From: Acanthococcus lagerstroemiae
Taxonomy: Eukaryota > Arthropoda > Insecta > Hemiptera > Eriococcidae
Assembly: GCA_031841125.1 (NCBI GenBank)
Contig: CM063110.1
Span: 17,603,626 to 17,667,625, forward strand
Reading direction: 5' to 3'
Length of the DNA: 64,000 bases
A model generated the notes under the pieces. That model did no database searches and was not told the DNA's origin. It was given only the letters and a program-made list of their open reading frames with translations. The translations under genes and the position numbers were made by a program. The stretch's first letter is position 1; the number at the start of each line of letters is the position of its first letter. Positions 33,178 to 44,928 of this stretch are shown here, piece by piece.

Positions 33178-34300
33178 TCGAGCTCAACGAGGCGAGCTCA
33201 GATTAGTTGAGCAGAGCCCCCCGCTACTGGTGATTGTGGCTCGATCGAGTGAGATCGAGTGGCGTCAACCGGGAGGTCTGCGGCAGATCGGTCGATTGTG
33301 TTAGCATCGAGCTAAACGCGAAGTGCCGATTGGGTTTCTCCAATCGGAGGTGAGAGTGATACCGAATGGGTCAGGTAGATGTAAATGTCGCTGAGGGAGT
33401 ATTCGATTTTCGGTTTAGAAGTTCTCCCCTCCCTTCTTTTGTTTTTGAATATTCTAGTCAATTTTAGTTGCAGCAAACGTTCGTGTTGATAATTTGAAAA
33501 GCGTCATGCTGCGCGAACGTGTGGAAATGTGTGGCAATCCTTTATTATATTGTACATTGAAGTGAGAATAGAAAATTATCTAAAATAATACAAAAAAATT
33601 GAAAAATTTAAAAATTAAAAAAAAAAAAGAAGTAAACTTGTTAATATTTTTTAATTACGCCGTTTAAATTACGTTTTTTTTAAATGCGCGTTGTAATTAA
33701 TTGTTTATAGGGTGTTATTTTTTAAATGTAAGAAGCTTTTGTTGATACGTATGTCTATCATGTATTTATGTACATAATTCTCACGGTTTTCAGGATTTGA
33801 TATTTTTATCCACTTCAGCGTATTAAATTGCAATTATTCTTGTTTAAGGGAAAAAGTGAAAAAAAAAGAGAAAAAAATTGAAAAACTTTTAAATACCAAA
33901 AAATGATGTTTGTTTAAACATAGTGGAAGTTCAGTCGTTGTTGTATTTTTATTTGTCGATTTTTACAGTAATGATTGTGAATATGTGAATATTATCGATA
34001 TCGTTTTTACATTTTTATTTTCCATTTTAAACGCGTATTCTCGTTTGATTAGTTGATCATTTCATTTTTATTTTTTTTAGTTGTACACATTTTTTTTTGA
34101 TATTGTTCGTTACCAAAGATATTTTTACGTTTCTAGACACGTTAATATCAGTTGCAGGTAGGGTAAAGTAAGGATATACAAATTATGTTTTTATTATCAC
34201 GAATTCGGTATTGGTCTATCGACAGCGCGTATTGTATGTTTTTTTGTGAGCTGTCCAAATTAGAAAATGGCCGGTTTTATCAGAATTGACTAGCTTATTG
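33178..34300 (+). other. Probable HELZ 3' UTR and downstream flank
   Basis: Very AT-rich after the HELZ stop codon, with poly-A-rich patches at 33585-33630 and 33858-33902. ATTAAA occurs near 33614 and 33823, but I see no canonical AATAAA that fixes the mRNA end. Confidence 0.4.
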
Positions 34301-36073
34301 TGAAAACCGCCTCAGTCAAAATTTTGGGTTTTTTGTTTTTTTCAAAAATATTGTTGGCCTCTGGTCGAGTAGATTGCGGTGGCACATCTACTTTGACGTC
34401 ATCTACCAGAAACCGCTCGAAAACGCAACTTGAAAAAAACACGTATTCGCGTATTATTTCCGATTTTTTGTGAAAACAACCTTAGTCAAGCTAAAATGTT
34501 ATATAGGCAACGGTAGACCAGCGGTCTTCGCGACGAATGAGGTGTGTTACAGTGATGCATTTTCCCCTACTTTATAGTTACCACCCCACGCGCAAAAAAT
34601 ATGACAAGAGTTTTTTCGTTCTCCTGAAAAATTTAACCTGATTGACTAAGGTTGTTTTCATAATAATCTAGTCAATTTTTCTTTGCTTCTCCCTCCCCCC
34701 CCCCACACACAAAAAATCAGTTTAATTTCAACTATGTGATTTTTAAACGTATGTATGTACTTTTGTTTTTTGGAACTTCCTAAAATTGGTAGATGCACAG
34801 CACATTTTTGGTTTTGGTACTGCCCGTTTTTGATCCTTTTTTAGGAGGTGTTCAAGAATGCACTGCCATTCAAATACAGTAGAATGTAGAACATTTTTTG
34901 GTAGCTCACTTTGTCAAAACAACGCATTGCAATCAGACTCATTTTAGGGGCGGACTGGCGCGAGGACATAGAAGCAAATACCTTTTTGGTGGTGGATTCG
35001 TGATGACCGGTTGGTCTTGAGCTTTTATTGTTCGTCTTGCAGCCCCTCGAGCAATACTAAGCAAATGTGCAATATATTCAAGTGCATTGAGGGTAATTGA
35101 GAAAATTATTTTTGAATTTATGCTGAATGCTGAGTGTGCTTGTTTTGTTATCCCAGTGAAAAATTCTCAATTTTTGTTCGTTAATCGAAATTTAAAACGA
35201 AAGTCTAAATTTCAGCCGGACATTTTTCTTTGTTCTTCCTCCTTCTTCCCCCTTCTCCTGTTTTTTGCCAGTCGCTGAGATTAGGGACAGATCAAACTAG
35301 AGTTTTAAGGATTTTCTTTTCTACTTTTGTTGCATACGAATTTTTGGGAAAATTGAAAGAAAGAGAAGACATGAGTACTCGCCTTTAGATGAGAATGAAA
35401 ATGGGATGGGGTAAATTTTTTTTTCTTTGTTATTATCCCTCCTTGGTGACACTGAATACAAGGTGGCAGTGCCACAGAAGGGATAAATAACATTTTGGAG
35501 GGAAACCGGTTCACGACGTCTTCGATTTTCTTGCAATGAAATGAGGTTACCCCAGATTTTCTCTTTTGCTGTAGAAGAGGTTAACGTCAAGGGGTAGCAT
35601 CCCTGTGCTTTCTGGATTGCTGTCCTGCATTTTTTTAAAATTAATTATCCTTTCCTCCTCCTTATTCCCTTCTCCCTCCTCTTTCTCATCTCTGTATAAA
35701 TCAAGATCCTTGTTATTGCGCGCAAACTAGAGCTGGAAAAAAGGATTCGAATTTTTCTTTGTTACTACAGTAGCCCCTGTAGGGTTACGAGTATTGGAAA
35801 GGAAGTGTACTGATGGGCAATGAACGCCGCACAGTGGTGTCCGAGACTGTGAAATTACAAACATTATTGAAGAACTTGATGCTGAAATTTGTAAATGGTC
35901 TTTATTTTCTCGGGAATGCTCGCGTTTTCGAAATCTCGGACCACAATGCAGTGCTTCGTTCCACACCAAGATATTACCCTTCTTGCACTCGTAATGTCAT
36001 GTATCTCCTCTGAGACATGATTCTGGAATTTAATGAGCTCTGTGGTCTGTTTGGTCCCAGTCCGCCCCTTTAT
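34301..36073. other. Non-coding DNA, no recognised feature
   Basis: AT-rich with short C runs (for example 34690-34700) and T runs. Open frames are short and without domains. Confidence 0.4.
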
Positions 36074-36463
36074 CAGGGTATCTACCGGTCATAAAAGTCG
36101 TACCAAAGTCCTACATTTGAGGCAGGGGTCATACAAATCATATACAAAAGTCATACAATTGCCTCTAATTACTTACAAATTTGGTAATTCTTCCTGAACA
36201 ATCGTAATATTTTTAATCAAAGTATGACCAAATTGAAAAATTGTGTCCTTTGCAATAATTTGTTCATTATTACTTGGTTTTTTTTTGTTTTTTTTTGTTT
36301 GTTTTTTTCTTTTTCAAAATTTTTGTATGCAAGTAGCATATTTTCGATTTCTTTTTTCCTTGTGGAAATTCTGTTCAGGTGTGAAAATGTTCCGAAAAGA
36401 AGATCATAGAAAAGTCGTACAAAGATCATACTTTTGGAAGATTCGTATCTGGTAGACACCCTG
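36074..36463. mobile_element. TIR element with CAGGGTATCTACC ends (390 bp)
   Basis: The left end CAGGGTATCTACCGG and the right end CTGGTAGACACCCTG are imperfect inverses. The interior repeats 'aaaagtc(g/a)ta' and 'catacaaa' phrases, also arranged as inverted copies at the two ends. No coding frame. Flanks share too little to call a target duplication. Confidence 0.6.
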
Positions 36464-39380
36464 CTTATACGAGTATGTTAATGAACCACGAAAATTCAAG
36501 GGATGCTAAGTGCCACCTCGGTCGAAAATTAGTTATTGCCACCGTGGTGTACTTTGTTCATGCCTGCACACTATGAACCTACCTATTTGCCCGATACCTA
36601 CATTCTAATAGTTCGAAATCTGTCCTGAAGATCGCGCCTTCTGTAAGTCCATTCACTTTATAAAACTTTAAATTAAATGAGCTTATCTCGAAAACAGGTT
36701 TTTAGCACCTAACATCCGTTGAATTTTTGTGGTTCGTTTCATCCTGTGACTCAGAAGCAATGCTACTCAAATATTTGAAATTTTCTGGGGTGGGAGGAGG
36801 GAGGATTAGGAAAATTAGCAGAAAACTGAAACTAGTCGAAAATTACTCGAAGACGCACACATTTTTGTAATTTGATTGAATGAGAAAATCAGGAAAACTG
36901 AAATCCAGCAAAGAATAATTAAAATTGAAAAAGTCTAAATTTACTTTGAAATCTGAAATTGAAAATTGTTTTAATATAAAAATATTAAGAATCATGAACA
37001 TGAAATTGAAATAAAGCTTTAAAGTGAGAATGCATGAAGTGATGTTGGTAATTTTTCAAATAGAGAAATTTTGTACTTCGTTGACCTGTAACTCTAGAAC
37101 AGAAAATATTTTTCATCGCCGTTTTGTGGGTGACTACGCGGTGAACCTCCGCATGAATTTACTAAAGCTGGTTTTTTAGAACAAATGTTTTTAAAACGCT
37201 TGAAAAAAAAAAACATTGTTTTAATCGACTGTTTGGAGACACGATTTTTGAAAATAAAATACTTTTCTTTCAAAAACAGTGTTACCATGTTTTTACCTAG
37301 TTTTTACTTGTTTCTTATATAAATTATCAAATTTATTTTGAAAATGTCGGGAAAATTGAGAGAATATCGATAAAATTAGGAAATTATCAGAATTAGTTTT
37401 TAAATTTTCCAGAAGTTGAAATTAATTTTAAAAATTGTTGATGACTTTTTTCCTTTATTTCTGTGATCAACAGCTTAAAGGCTCTGACAAAAATATTGAA
37501 CTTTTTTTTCTTTGAAATACTGTTTTCTTTAGACTATATGAAAGCATATGTTTAAAACCACAAAACAAATTTTAAAAAAAAGAAGAAAGTAAATTTTTTT
37601 CACCATACATTGAGAGTTAAAAATATGTTTTCTTGTTCTAGAGTTACAGTCTAACAATGGTACATTTTATTCATTATTTTGGTCGATTTAGAGAGCATTC
37701 CTCATTTTCAGAATGTTAAGAATACCGGAAAATTGAAAATCTAGAGTTTTCAGCTTAGTGATGATAACAGGTCATTTACATATTTGAAATTTATTGTTCT
37801 TCAAAAAGATGAACGGGTGCTCCAGTTTAGGAAAAGGAATTGTGACAAAATATTTAGTAATAATCACTTCATTTTCAAAATTGGATCACTTTTGGTTCCT
37901 CTCTGGTATTGTATGTGTTACGAAACCATTTTTCATTTCATATTTCATTATTGTGTCTGATTTTGAGTATGTGTGTCCGAGTAATTGATCCTTTCATTAG
38001 TCGGGTAAACTGGCACCTTCTCTTGACCACGTGTAATATGTTGGTCCATCCTTATCGTTGAAGGGGACAAGATATGGCTACAGGAGAAATTGTTTACCCT
38101 TTAGTAGAAATTTCTTACGATTAAAATTTGATAAGATGTATACTTTGTGGTAATTCTACACGGTGTTCGTATTTTAGTGGTACAGCCGACATTTTCATTT
38201 AGTCCTGTTTTTGCATATGTGCAGAACTTCTCTTATGACCTAACAGGGTTTTGCAAAAAAAAAAAAAAAAAAAAAAAAAAATTACGTCTACTCTTCACAT
38301 GTACCCATGAGCCTAGCTTTTTTATTTTCAAATCTGTTCAAAAAAATTATAATTTTTAAATTTTCTTTTCAGTCGAGGTGAAACTCGATTTTGCGAACAC
38401 CCTGTTGCATCAATGTCAGTGAGTTTTTCTTTTGTTGCCTTAGCAAGTTCCATTCCGCTATTTGCGATCATAAAGAATGTTACCTCTAATGAAGTAAATA
38501 CTTTTGTATACTAACCCCATCTTAGCCCCTTTAGATGTAAAACTAGGCAAACAATGCAGTGATGTCTAGATTAGTTGCATATTGAGCTAGTTACAGAAGA
38601 ATCATTTATTCTGGCACATCCTGTGTAAAAGACATGTTTAGATAGCGATCGCTGAGAACTCGGAAAATCCAAGTCCTTAGATGAAGAATCATCAGTGCCT
38701 TAGACTTTACATGAAATTTCAAACTCGATTTGGGTCACTTGTTCTCTAATCAAGATACTTAAATTGGTCCAGCGAGCTTAAATTTTTTTTTTTTTTTTTT
38801 AAAGCCATCTCGTTGATTGTGTCCAACTGAGGTAACTTAAAATATTCCGATACCTACCTGTATCATGTAAACGTTATTATCACGAGCAAGCAATAAACTG
38901 TTTGCTCGACTCTCTTGTACAGACACGTGTTTGAATAGCCATCGCGTCAGTTTTTATTCGTATGTTCTTTTAATTCTTATGGAAACATTTAAGTTACTTT
39001 GAGTTTTTCCTAAAGAATACTGTGATACAATTCGCATTACTTTCTTTATGTGTGTATGTGCGTGTGCTTCTTCATCTCTACATATATACATTATTATTTA
39101 AACATTTTTTTAAATATTATGTACATTTATACACGTTAGCATTATTTTATTTCTTTCGTCGTTTTCGTCAGTCTGTTTCAAAGTATTGGTTGAAATTTTA
39201 TTTGTTCTTTTTTTTTTTTTAATTTGTTTTTCCACGTTTTTCGTCTCTTCAGTGTCGACCTATACAGTTATCATTCTAATGTATCTCCTAACATAGATGT
39301 ATTTATGGGTCCCTTTTCCCGGACGTGTCAATATGAATGCCTACTTGTGGTTGGCACGTGGTCATTATTAAAATTTGAAT
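36464..39380. other. Non-coding AT-rich DNA
   Basis: About 2.9 kb without a gene. It contains an A tract of about 25 at 38256-38281, a T tract at 38787-38801, and diffuse 'gaaaattg(a)aaaa' phrases at 36830-37020 and 37330-37440. Confidence 0.4.
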
Positions 39381-39628
39381 TAACTGGGTCCCAAAGAAGG
39401 AAATCTAAACGACATGCGGTTAAATGTGCAAAAGACAATGTTTTGTGGACACGAATCGAAAGGTCGAGCAGAAACGAGTGTGTGTGGTGGTAGCTGAAAA
39501 ACAAAGTGAACGATGTGTTTCTTTGTAGCTCATTGTATTGGCAACACTACAGGCTACTGATTCCGTCATTAAAAACAATTTCCCCAAAATTGCCGCTTAG
39601 ACTTCTTTCTTTGGGACCCCTTCAGTTG
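39381..39628. mobile_element. Foldback element with GGGTCCCAAAGAA arms
   Basis: The stretch at 39381-39412 (taactgGGTCCCAAAGAAGG and onward) is the imperfect inverse of 39594-39628 (…TTCTTTGGGACCCC then ttcagtt). The arms are about 32 bp and the spacer about 180 bp. Non-coding; probably a small MITE. Confidence 0.6.
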
Positions 39629-40260
39629 TAGTGCCTGAAAATTGAGTGTTTTTAACAATTCACGTTCTTCCGTGGTGGAGGGCGGATATTTTAAAATATT
39701 TATGTAAAATAATAGCGGATCTGCCGAATTTCGTCCATGTTCCGACTCGACAAACAATATTAAATGAGTTTTAAGTGTTGTTAACGATCTCTAAAATTTC
39801 CTTTTTCCCAGACTCGGGAGGATATATTCCACCCCCTCCCTCCCATTTACACTACTTCCGATAATTGTATCCGCCGTTAAGCCTGCGTCGAGCAGTACTC
39901 ACTACTCAGTGGAGGCTGTCAATGCAAGAAGGATCAATCGTTCGGTGAAAATCGTGTTTTGAGAAAAATGTGATCAAAGTTTTGATATAGTTGTAACTGT
40001 ATGAATCGAATGTTTAAAATATTTTAGTATTATTTGGTCTGTAAAGACTGAAGTTTGAAAACAGTATTAGTTTTTGAAATTTTGAACTCAATAATCCTGC
40101 TTGCCGATCCGCCCTTCTGGCGACCGGTTTTGGGCAACTAAAAACTATCGAAAACCTGAATACAGATTTATATTTGACAGTTTTTTCTCTAAAAGGGAAC
40201 CAAGTAATTTACTTGAAACGAAATATTCTTTTTAATAAATAGGGAAATGAAAAAATTATG
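39629..40260. other. Non-coding DNA
   Basis: No gene or clear repeat recognised. Confidence 0.35.
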
Positions 40261-40646
40261 TGTGACCTGGAATCATGAAATGTGCCTATGGTGTCAGAAA
40301 ATCATTTTACACTTTCTTAACAATGCTTATAGAAAAAATAAATCACTCTCTTTCGAATGAAACAAATCGCAGCTTCCTATCTTCATTAGTTTTTCCAGAA
40401 ATTGTGTTTAAAAATTATGTCAAAAGCTTAAAAACATCCGTTTACATGGCACTGTGTGAAACGGACATAGGGGAATGACAGAGTACAAGAATTTGAAATA
40501 CGGTAACAATGCGTAAACGCACCGCCACAGATGATGTACACGCTATGTACATCTGTGCGCACCACTACCACCATCCCATCTTTACACTCTTTTATCTCGA
40601 AAATCTGTTCTCGCACGAGAGGCACATTTCATGATTCCAGGTCACA
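40261..40646. mobile_element. 386-bp element with perfect 26-bp terminal inverted repeats
   Basis: Bases 40261-40286 (TGTGACCTGGAATCATGA and onward) are the exact inverse of 40621-40646. The interior also holds a strong palindrome, CACAGATGATGTAC (40526-40539) facing GTACATCTGTG (40547-40557). No coding frame. Identical ends suggest a fairly recent insertion. Confidence 0.8.
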
Positions 40647-42159
40647 TGTATTTTAAAATAAAACGAAAATTTGATGGATTAGAAAAGAACCAAATATTTT
40701 ATGAGATTAAAAAACAATCTTAACGCATAAATATTAATTTTTTTCAAATTGATAATACGGTAGCTAAATTGATATGCAGTGGTTAAAGTGTTTCTGAACA
40801 GAAAAAGAATCAAGGAACCCGATTTTGGAGAGTCGTTTGGACCTTCTTGCATTGACCACCTCAATTACAAGAAAGAACGTATTTTTCTGAGCTTAATCCA
40901 CGATTCCGATGTATGTTTTCACGTTGACTCGAATCCGTGCTCAGAACTTTTTCACCGGGCGCCGTTCTCGTGTAAAAAATTTTCTAAGTAGCCAAAAAGG
41001 TAATTTTGGGTATTTTTCGCGCTTATTTCTGTTAAATATTTACGAATTGGTTAAATGTTGGAAGACGTCTTGGGGACACATCTTTGCGTAGATTCCGAAT
41101 CTGACTTCCATACTTGGATACAGACCTAAATAGTTTTTGGAAACCGAGTAAAACCCAGTTTTTCACTTTCGATATGACTGGGAAATATGGCGTTTCTGGA
41201 TGTATTACTTGTGCTAATTTCGTCTGCAACCTTAAAATTCCGATGGACTCTATTCTCACCCCGAAAACAGGCTTCTAAAGACCAGTTAAAATTTACATGT
41301 ATTATGAGGAAGAAAAACTTGTGTTCTTGAATCAAAATGTAACCAACATTTTGATGAAAGCCTTTCCCCGTCTTAAAAATGATCTATAAAGGTGCGAGGA
41401 TGTAAATCTTACATATCGAAGAAGAGAAACAAAATCATGTTTCGTGTTTGAATTTTTGCGCTGGTTTTGAATCGTATTTTGAGGTCTTGATAGAATTTTT
41501 TTTTTTCATCCTGAAAATGACATTTTAAGAGCCAGATATGCCGAAATTCAAACCTTCCGTAACAAAGAAAGATGATACCTATGGTTTCTGAAACAGATTT
41601 TCATACTGATTTGGCCCGTAACGTCAGGGCGCCCAGTTCAGTTCTGAAAAAGTCGAAGAATTTTGAAATTCTGGCAAAGTCGGGGATTTCAGGAAATATT
41701 TCTGGGAAAACATGATTTATATAGAAGATCTTCCGATAGTGTGATTTCATGTGTTGTCTTTTGAAGTGGTTGAAGCTGAAACGAAGCAAATTGATTAAGT
41801 TTTTTTGATTCTTATATTTTAATTTCATTTTTATACTTCGTAATAAAGTTGCGAAAATTTGAATAATACACACATCTTTTCACACGTCCTGTAACTTCAT
41901 TTAGCCACCTTTTAGACCGCTCTGAAACGTGTCTGGGAAAGTTAGGGAAAAGTTGAAATAAAGTCAGGGAATTTAATTTTAGGAAAAAACTGAGCTCCCT
42001 GAACGTGACCACTTTTCCAGAGTGGAGAGTAATTTGGCGCAAATTGCAAATTTCACACCCAAAACGTAAACAAAGAAGTTAGTTAGAAAAGTCAAGAATG
42101 AAATGGTCTTGGCCGTTCAGCTAGGGGGAGCGGGCAATGCCCAATTTGTATACCCACCC
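40647..42159. other. Non-coding DNA with satellite-like phrases
   Basis: No gene. Parts (41040-41560) loosely resemble the satellite unit that follows at 42160; 41620-42050 contains phrases like 'tctggcaaagtcggggattt' and 'agtcagggaattt' that recur near 43700-43860 and 45000-45070. Confidence 0.35.
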
Positions 42160-43020
42160 CAACACGGTACAATCTGATTCCGGAACATTGTTTTCTTCTT
42201 CAATGTGTGTGAAGTTACTTGTCAGGGCGGAGAAACGGTTTTCTTCAGATTTTAAGCATAGATTTGAAATTATCCCGAAAATTTAATTTCACAACACTAC
42301 GTTTTTTTCTTCGACATCTACAAAGTTTGAATGTTGACCCTTTTAGCCTTTAAAAAATCATTTTCAAAGCGAAAAAGAAGCTTGAGAATTTCAAGGACAG
42401 TTTCGAAATCATCCCAAAAGTCCGATTTTGACTTTGTTCTTTTCTTTAGTGGGTGAGATTTGATTTCGATCTTTTTAGCGCTGAAAAATCAAATTTATAG
42501 CGGAAATAGGTTTTCATCAAAATTTTTTAAAATCAGATTCAAAAGCATCGAGAAAATCTGATTCCAGAACTCTTTTTCTTCTGTATGTTCTAAGGGTTGA
42601 ATGTTGACTTCGTAGCTTTTAAAAGGTAATTTTCCAGATGGGGAAACAACTTTCATCAAAATTGTCAGTTTTGAAATTATCGCAAAAACTTAATTCCGTA
42701 ACACTTTTTACTTTTTTTTTAAATGTATATAAGGTTTTAATTTTGTCCTTTTTCGCTTTTGAAAGGTCATTTGTTGGGTGGAGAGACGATGTTCATCAAA
42801 ATCTTGAAGTTAAATTCGAAATTACCGTAAAAATCTAATTCCAAAATACTTTTTTTCTTTCTATAATTTATGTAAGGTTTGCATGTTGACCTTTTTAGCC
42901 TCTAAAAGGTTATGCTGAAGGCGGACGAAAGCCTTCCATCAAAATTTCAAGAACAATTTCGAAATTAGCTTCTAAATCAGTGCGAAAATGTGATTCTGAA
43001 ACTTTTTTTTCCTCTCTTCA
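42160..43020 (+). repeat. Degenerate satellite, ~130-150 bp unit, about six copies
   Basis: Successive units share, in order: 'ttcatcaaaattt', 'gaaattatc(c/g)c(g/a)aaaa', '(a)attcc(a/g)(a/t)aac(t)ctttttt', 'aggtttgaatgttgacc', 'ttttagc(c/g)tttaaaaggt' and a 'gcgga/ggggaaac' linker. The 'gttgac/gatctttttag' landmark falls near 42335, 42463, 42600, 42738 and 42888. The units have diverged strongly. Confidence 0.7.
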
Positions 43021-43960
43021 AAACAAAAGTTGACAATATGAAAATATAGAAATCAGGATTCGGAACCAGCTCAAAAGTTGGAATAGAAATGTTAGATTTT
43101 TTCAGGGATAGGCAGATCCAACGGTGTTAGGACCTAAGAAAATTGCGATCCGTGATTTAATCAGAATCATTTTTTCCACGAGTATTCGTGATTCGTGATC
43201 AGAGTCAATTTCTAGTGATCCGACCAGTAAAATATTCAAACACTTTCGGATCATTTCCAAATACTAGTATTAATATTTTATTAATTTCTAAAATTTTATT
43301 TACAATAAATTTTTTTTTTAAATAAAATAAAAACTGGAAATGATCCGAAGAAATGATGCGAATTACTTTCCTGGGCTGATTTGTAATTCGAATTAGTTGT
43401 TGCCAATGGACCGCAATTCGAATAGTTTTTTCGATAATTTGCGTAATTCATCTATTTTTCTAGCGATATCAGAACAGAACCTCGTGCTGACTGACCATTC
43501 TAGCAAAGAAAAAAATCACAAAAATAAATATGTAGAGTGAAAATTACAATTATGAACCAAGGTACAAATATGGACCCCCTTCTTACAGGAACTATTGCTA
43601 GCGTTCCTGACGAACCAGTCCCGAAACGTGTTGCTATACACTGAAAGAACTTTGTTCTATTCGATTTTCGGTGACCCGGTTCAATTCTTTAGACACTATC
43701 AAGGTAGGAAAAGTCATGGAAAAATGTAAAAATACAAGCCACTTTTTGGAGAATCGGAAAGTCTTGGAATTTCGTCAGTCTAGAAAAATCAGGGAATTGC
43801 TATAATTTTGAGCAAAATCAGGGAACTTTTTGAGATTAATCAGAACTGAAAAATATTTGACCGTGCCCCAAGAAACTTACATAAAATACTTTAAACTATT
43901 TTTTTTTTTTTTTTAATAGATTTTCGGACACTATACACGTTTTTTCGGGCACGATCATAT
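43021..43960. other. Non-coding DNA
   Basis: A short inverted pair GGATCATTTCC (43250) / GGAAATGATCC (43337) encloses an AT-rich patch. No gene. Confidence 0.35.
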
Positions 43961-44928
43961 ACAGGGTGTTCCAGTTTCGGCTGCCAACCAGTTCAGAAAC
44001 GACAGAACTCTAGACATAAAAAATATTTAAATACCATTTTCTCAAATTTCAAATGGGAGGAAATAAGTGTACCTGAAAGTGTACCAGCTACAATTTTTTA
44101 GGTAGAGTAAAATGTTATCAATGAAACTTTAACTACTTTTAATTTCCAACAAAAAACGTGAAGTAACACTTTTGCCTATCTTTGAAATTGAAGGCGCTAT
44201 ACAACATCAAAATGAGAAAAATTTGGAAATTCTCCCCTAATTTAGCGGGGAGGGAGTAATTTAGGTCAGGTGGAGTGTTGAGCTAGGGAACTTCGATCAC
44301 CTTTTCAAAATGTGCACTAGCGCTCCTGCAGTGAGTGTGCTTTATACGCGATTGCAATGATTCATCCGATCGCGTTTCGATTCTGCTGGAGTGTTAACAA
44401 CATATGAGGCCTGCCACCACCGCAAACGATTTGAATCTAATTCTCTTTCTACCATTTGTATCCACAGTGTTGGTCTAGGGTTGCAAGATAAATGCCACAC
44501 CCAACCAAATTCAATCAATGATGTTTTGTTGAAGTCCATTAGCTCAGCACTCCACCTGACCTACATTCCCACCCCCCCCCCTAAATTAGCGGAGAATTTT
44601 CAAATTTTTGTCATTTTTTGATGCTGTATGGCGCCTTTAATTTCAATGATAGGCAAACATATTACTTCACTTTTTTTGAAATTGAAAGTAGTTAGAGTTT
44701 TATTAATAACGTTTACTGTATCTCAAAAATTGTAGCTAGTAGCTGGTACATCGGGGTACACTTTCAGGTACACTTAATTTCCTCCTATTCCAGAATTCGA
44801 GAAAATGGTATTTAAATCTTTTTTACCGACTTTTCGAAGGAAAGGGGGGTATTATTATTATTTTTTCGTCTCGATGAGTTCTGCCGTTTCTCACCTGGTT
44901 GACAGTCGAGAATAGGACACCCTATGTA
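43961..44928. mobile_element. Long foldback element (~965 bp) with CAGGGTGT ends
   Basis: The left arm 43961-44290 is the inverse of the right arm 44537-44928. Matching blocks include the CAGGGTGTTCC / GGACACCCT termini, 'gtacctgaaagtgtacc', 'ctcccctaatttagcggg' and 'caggtggagtg'. Each arm is about 330-390 bp, with a ~240-bp unrelated core. TA dinucleotides adjoin both ends, compatible with a TA target duplication. No transposase frame. Confidence 0.75.
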
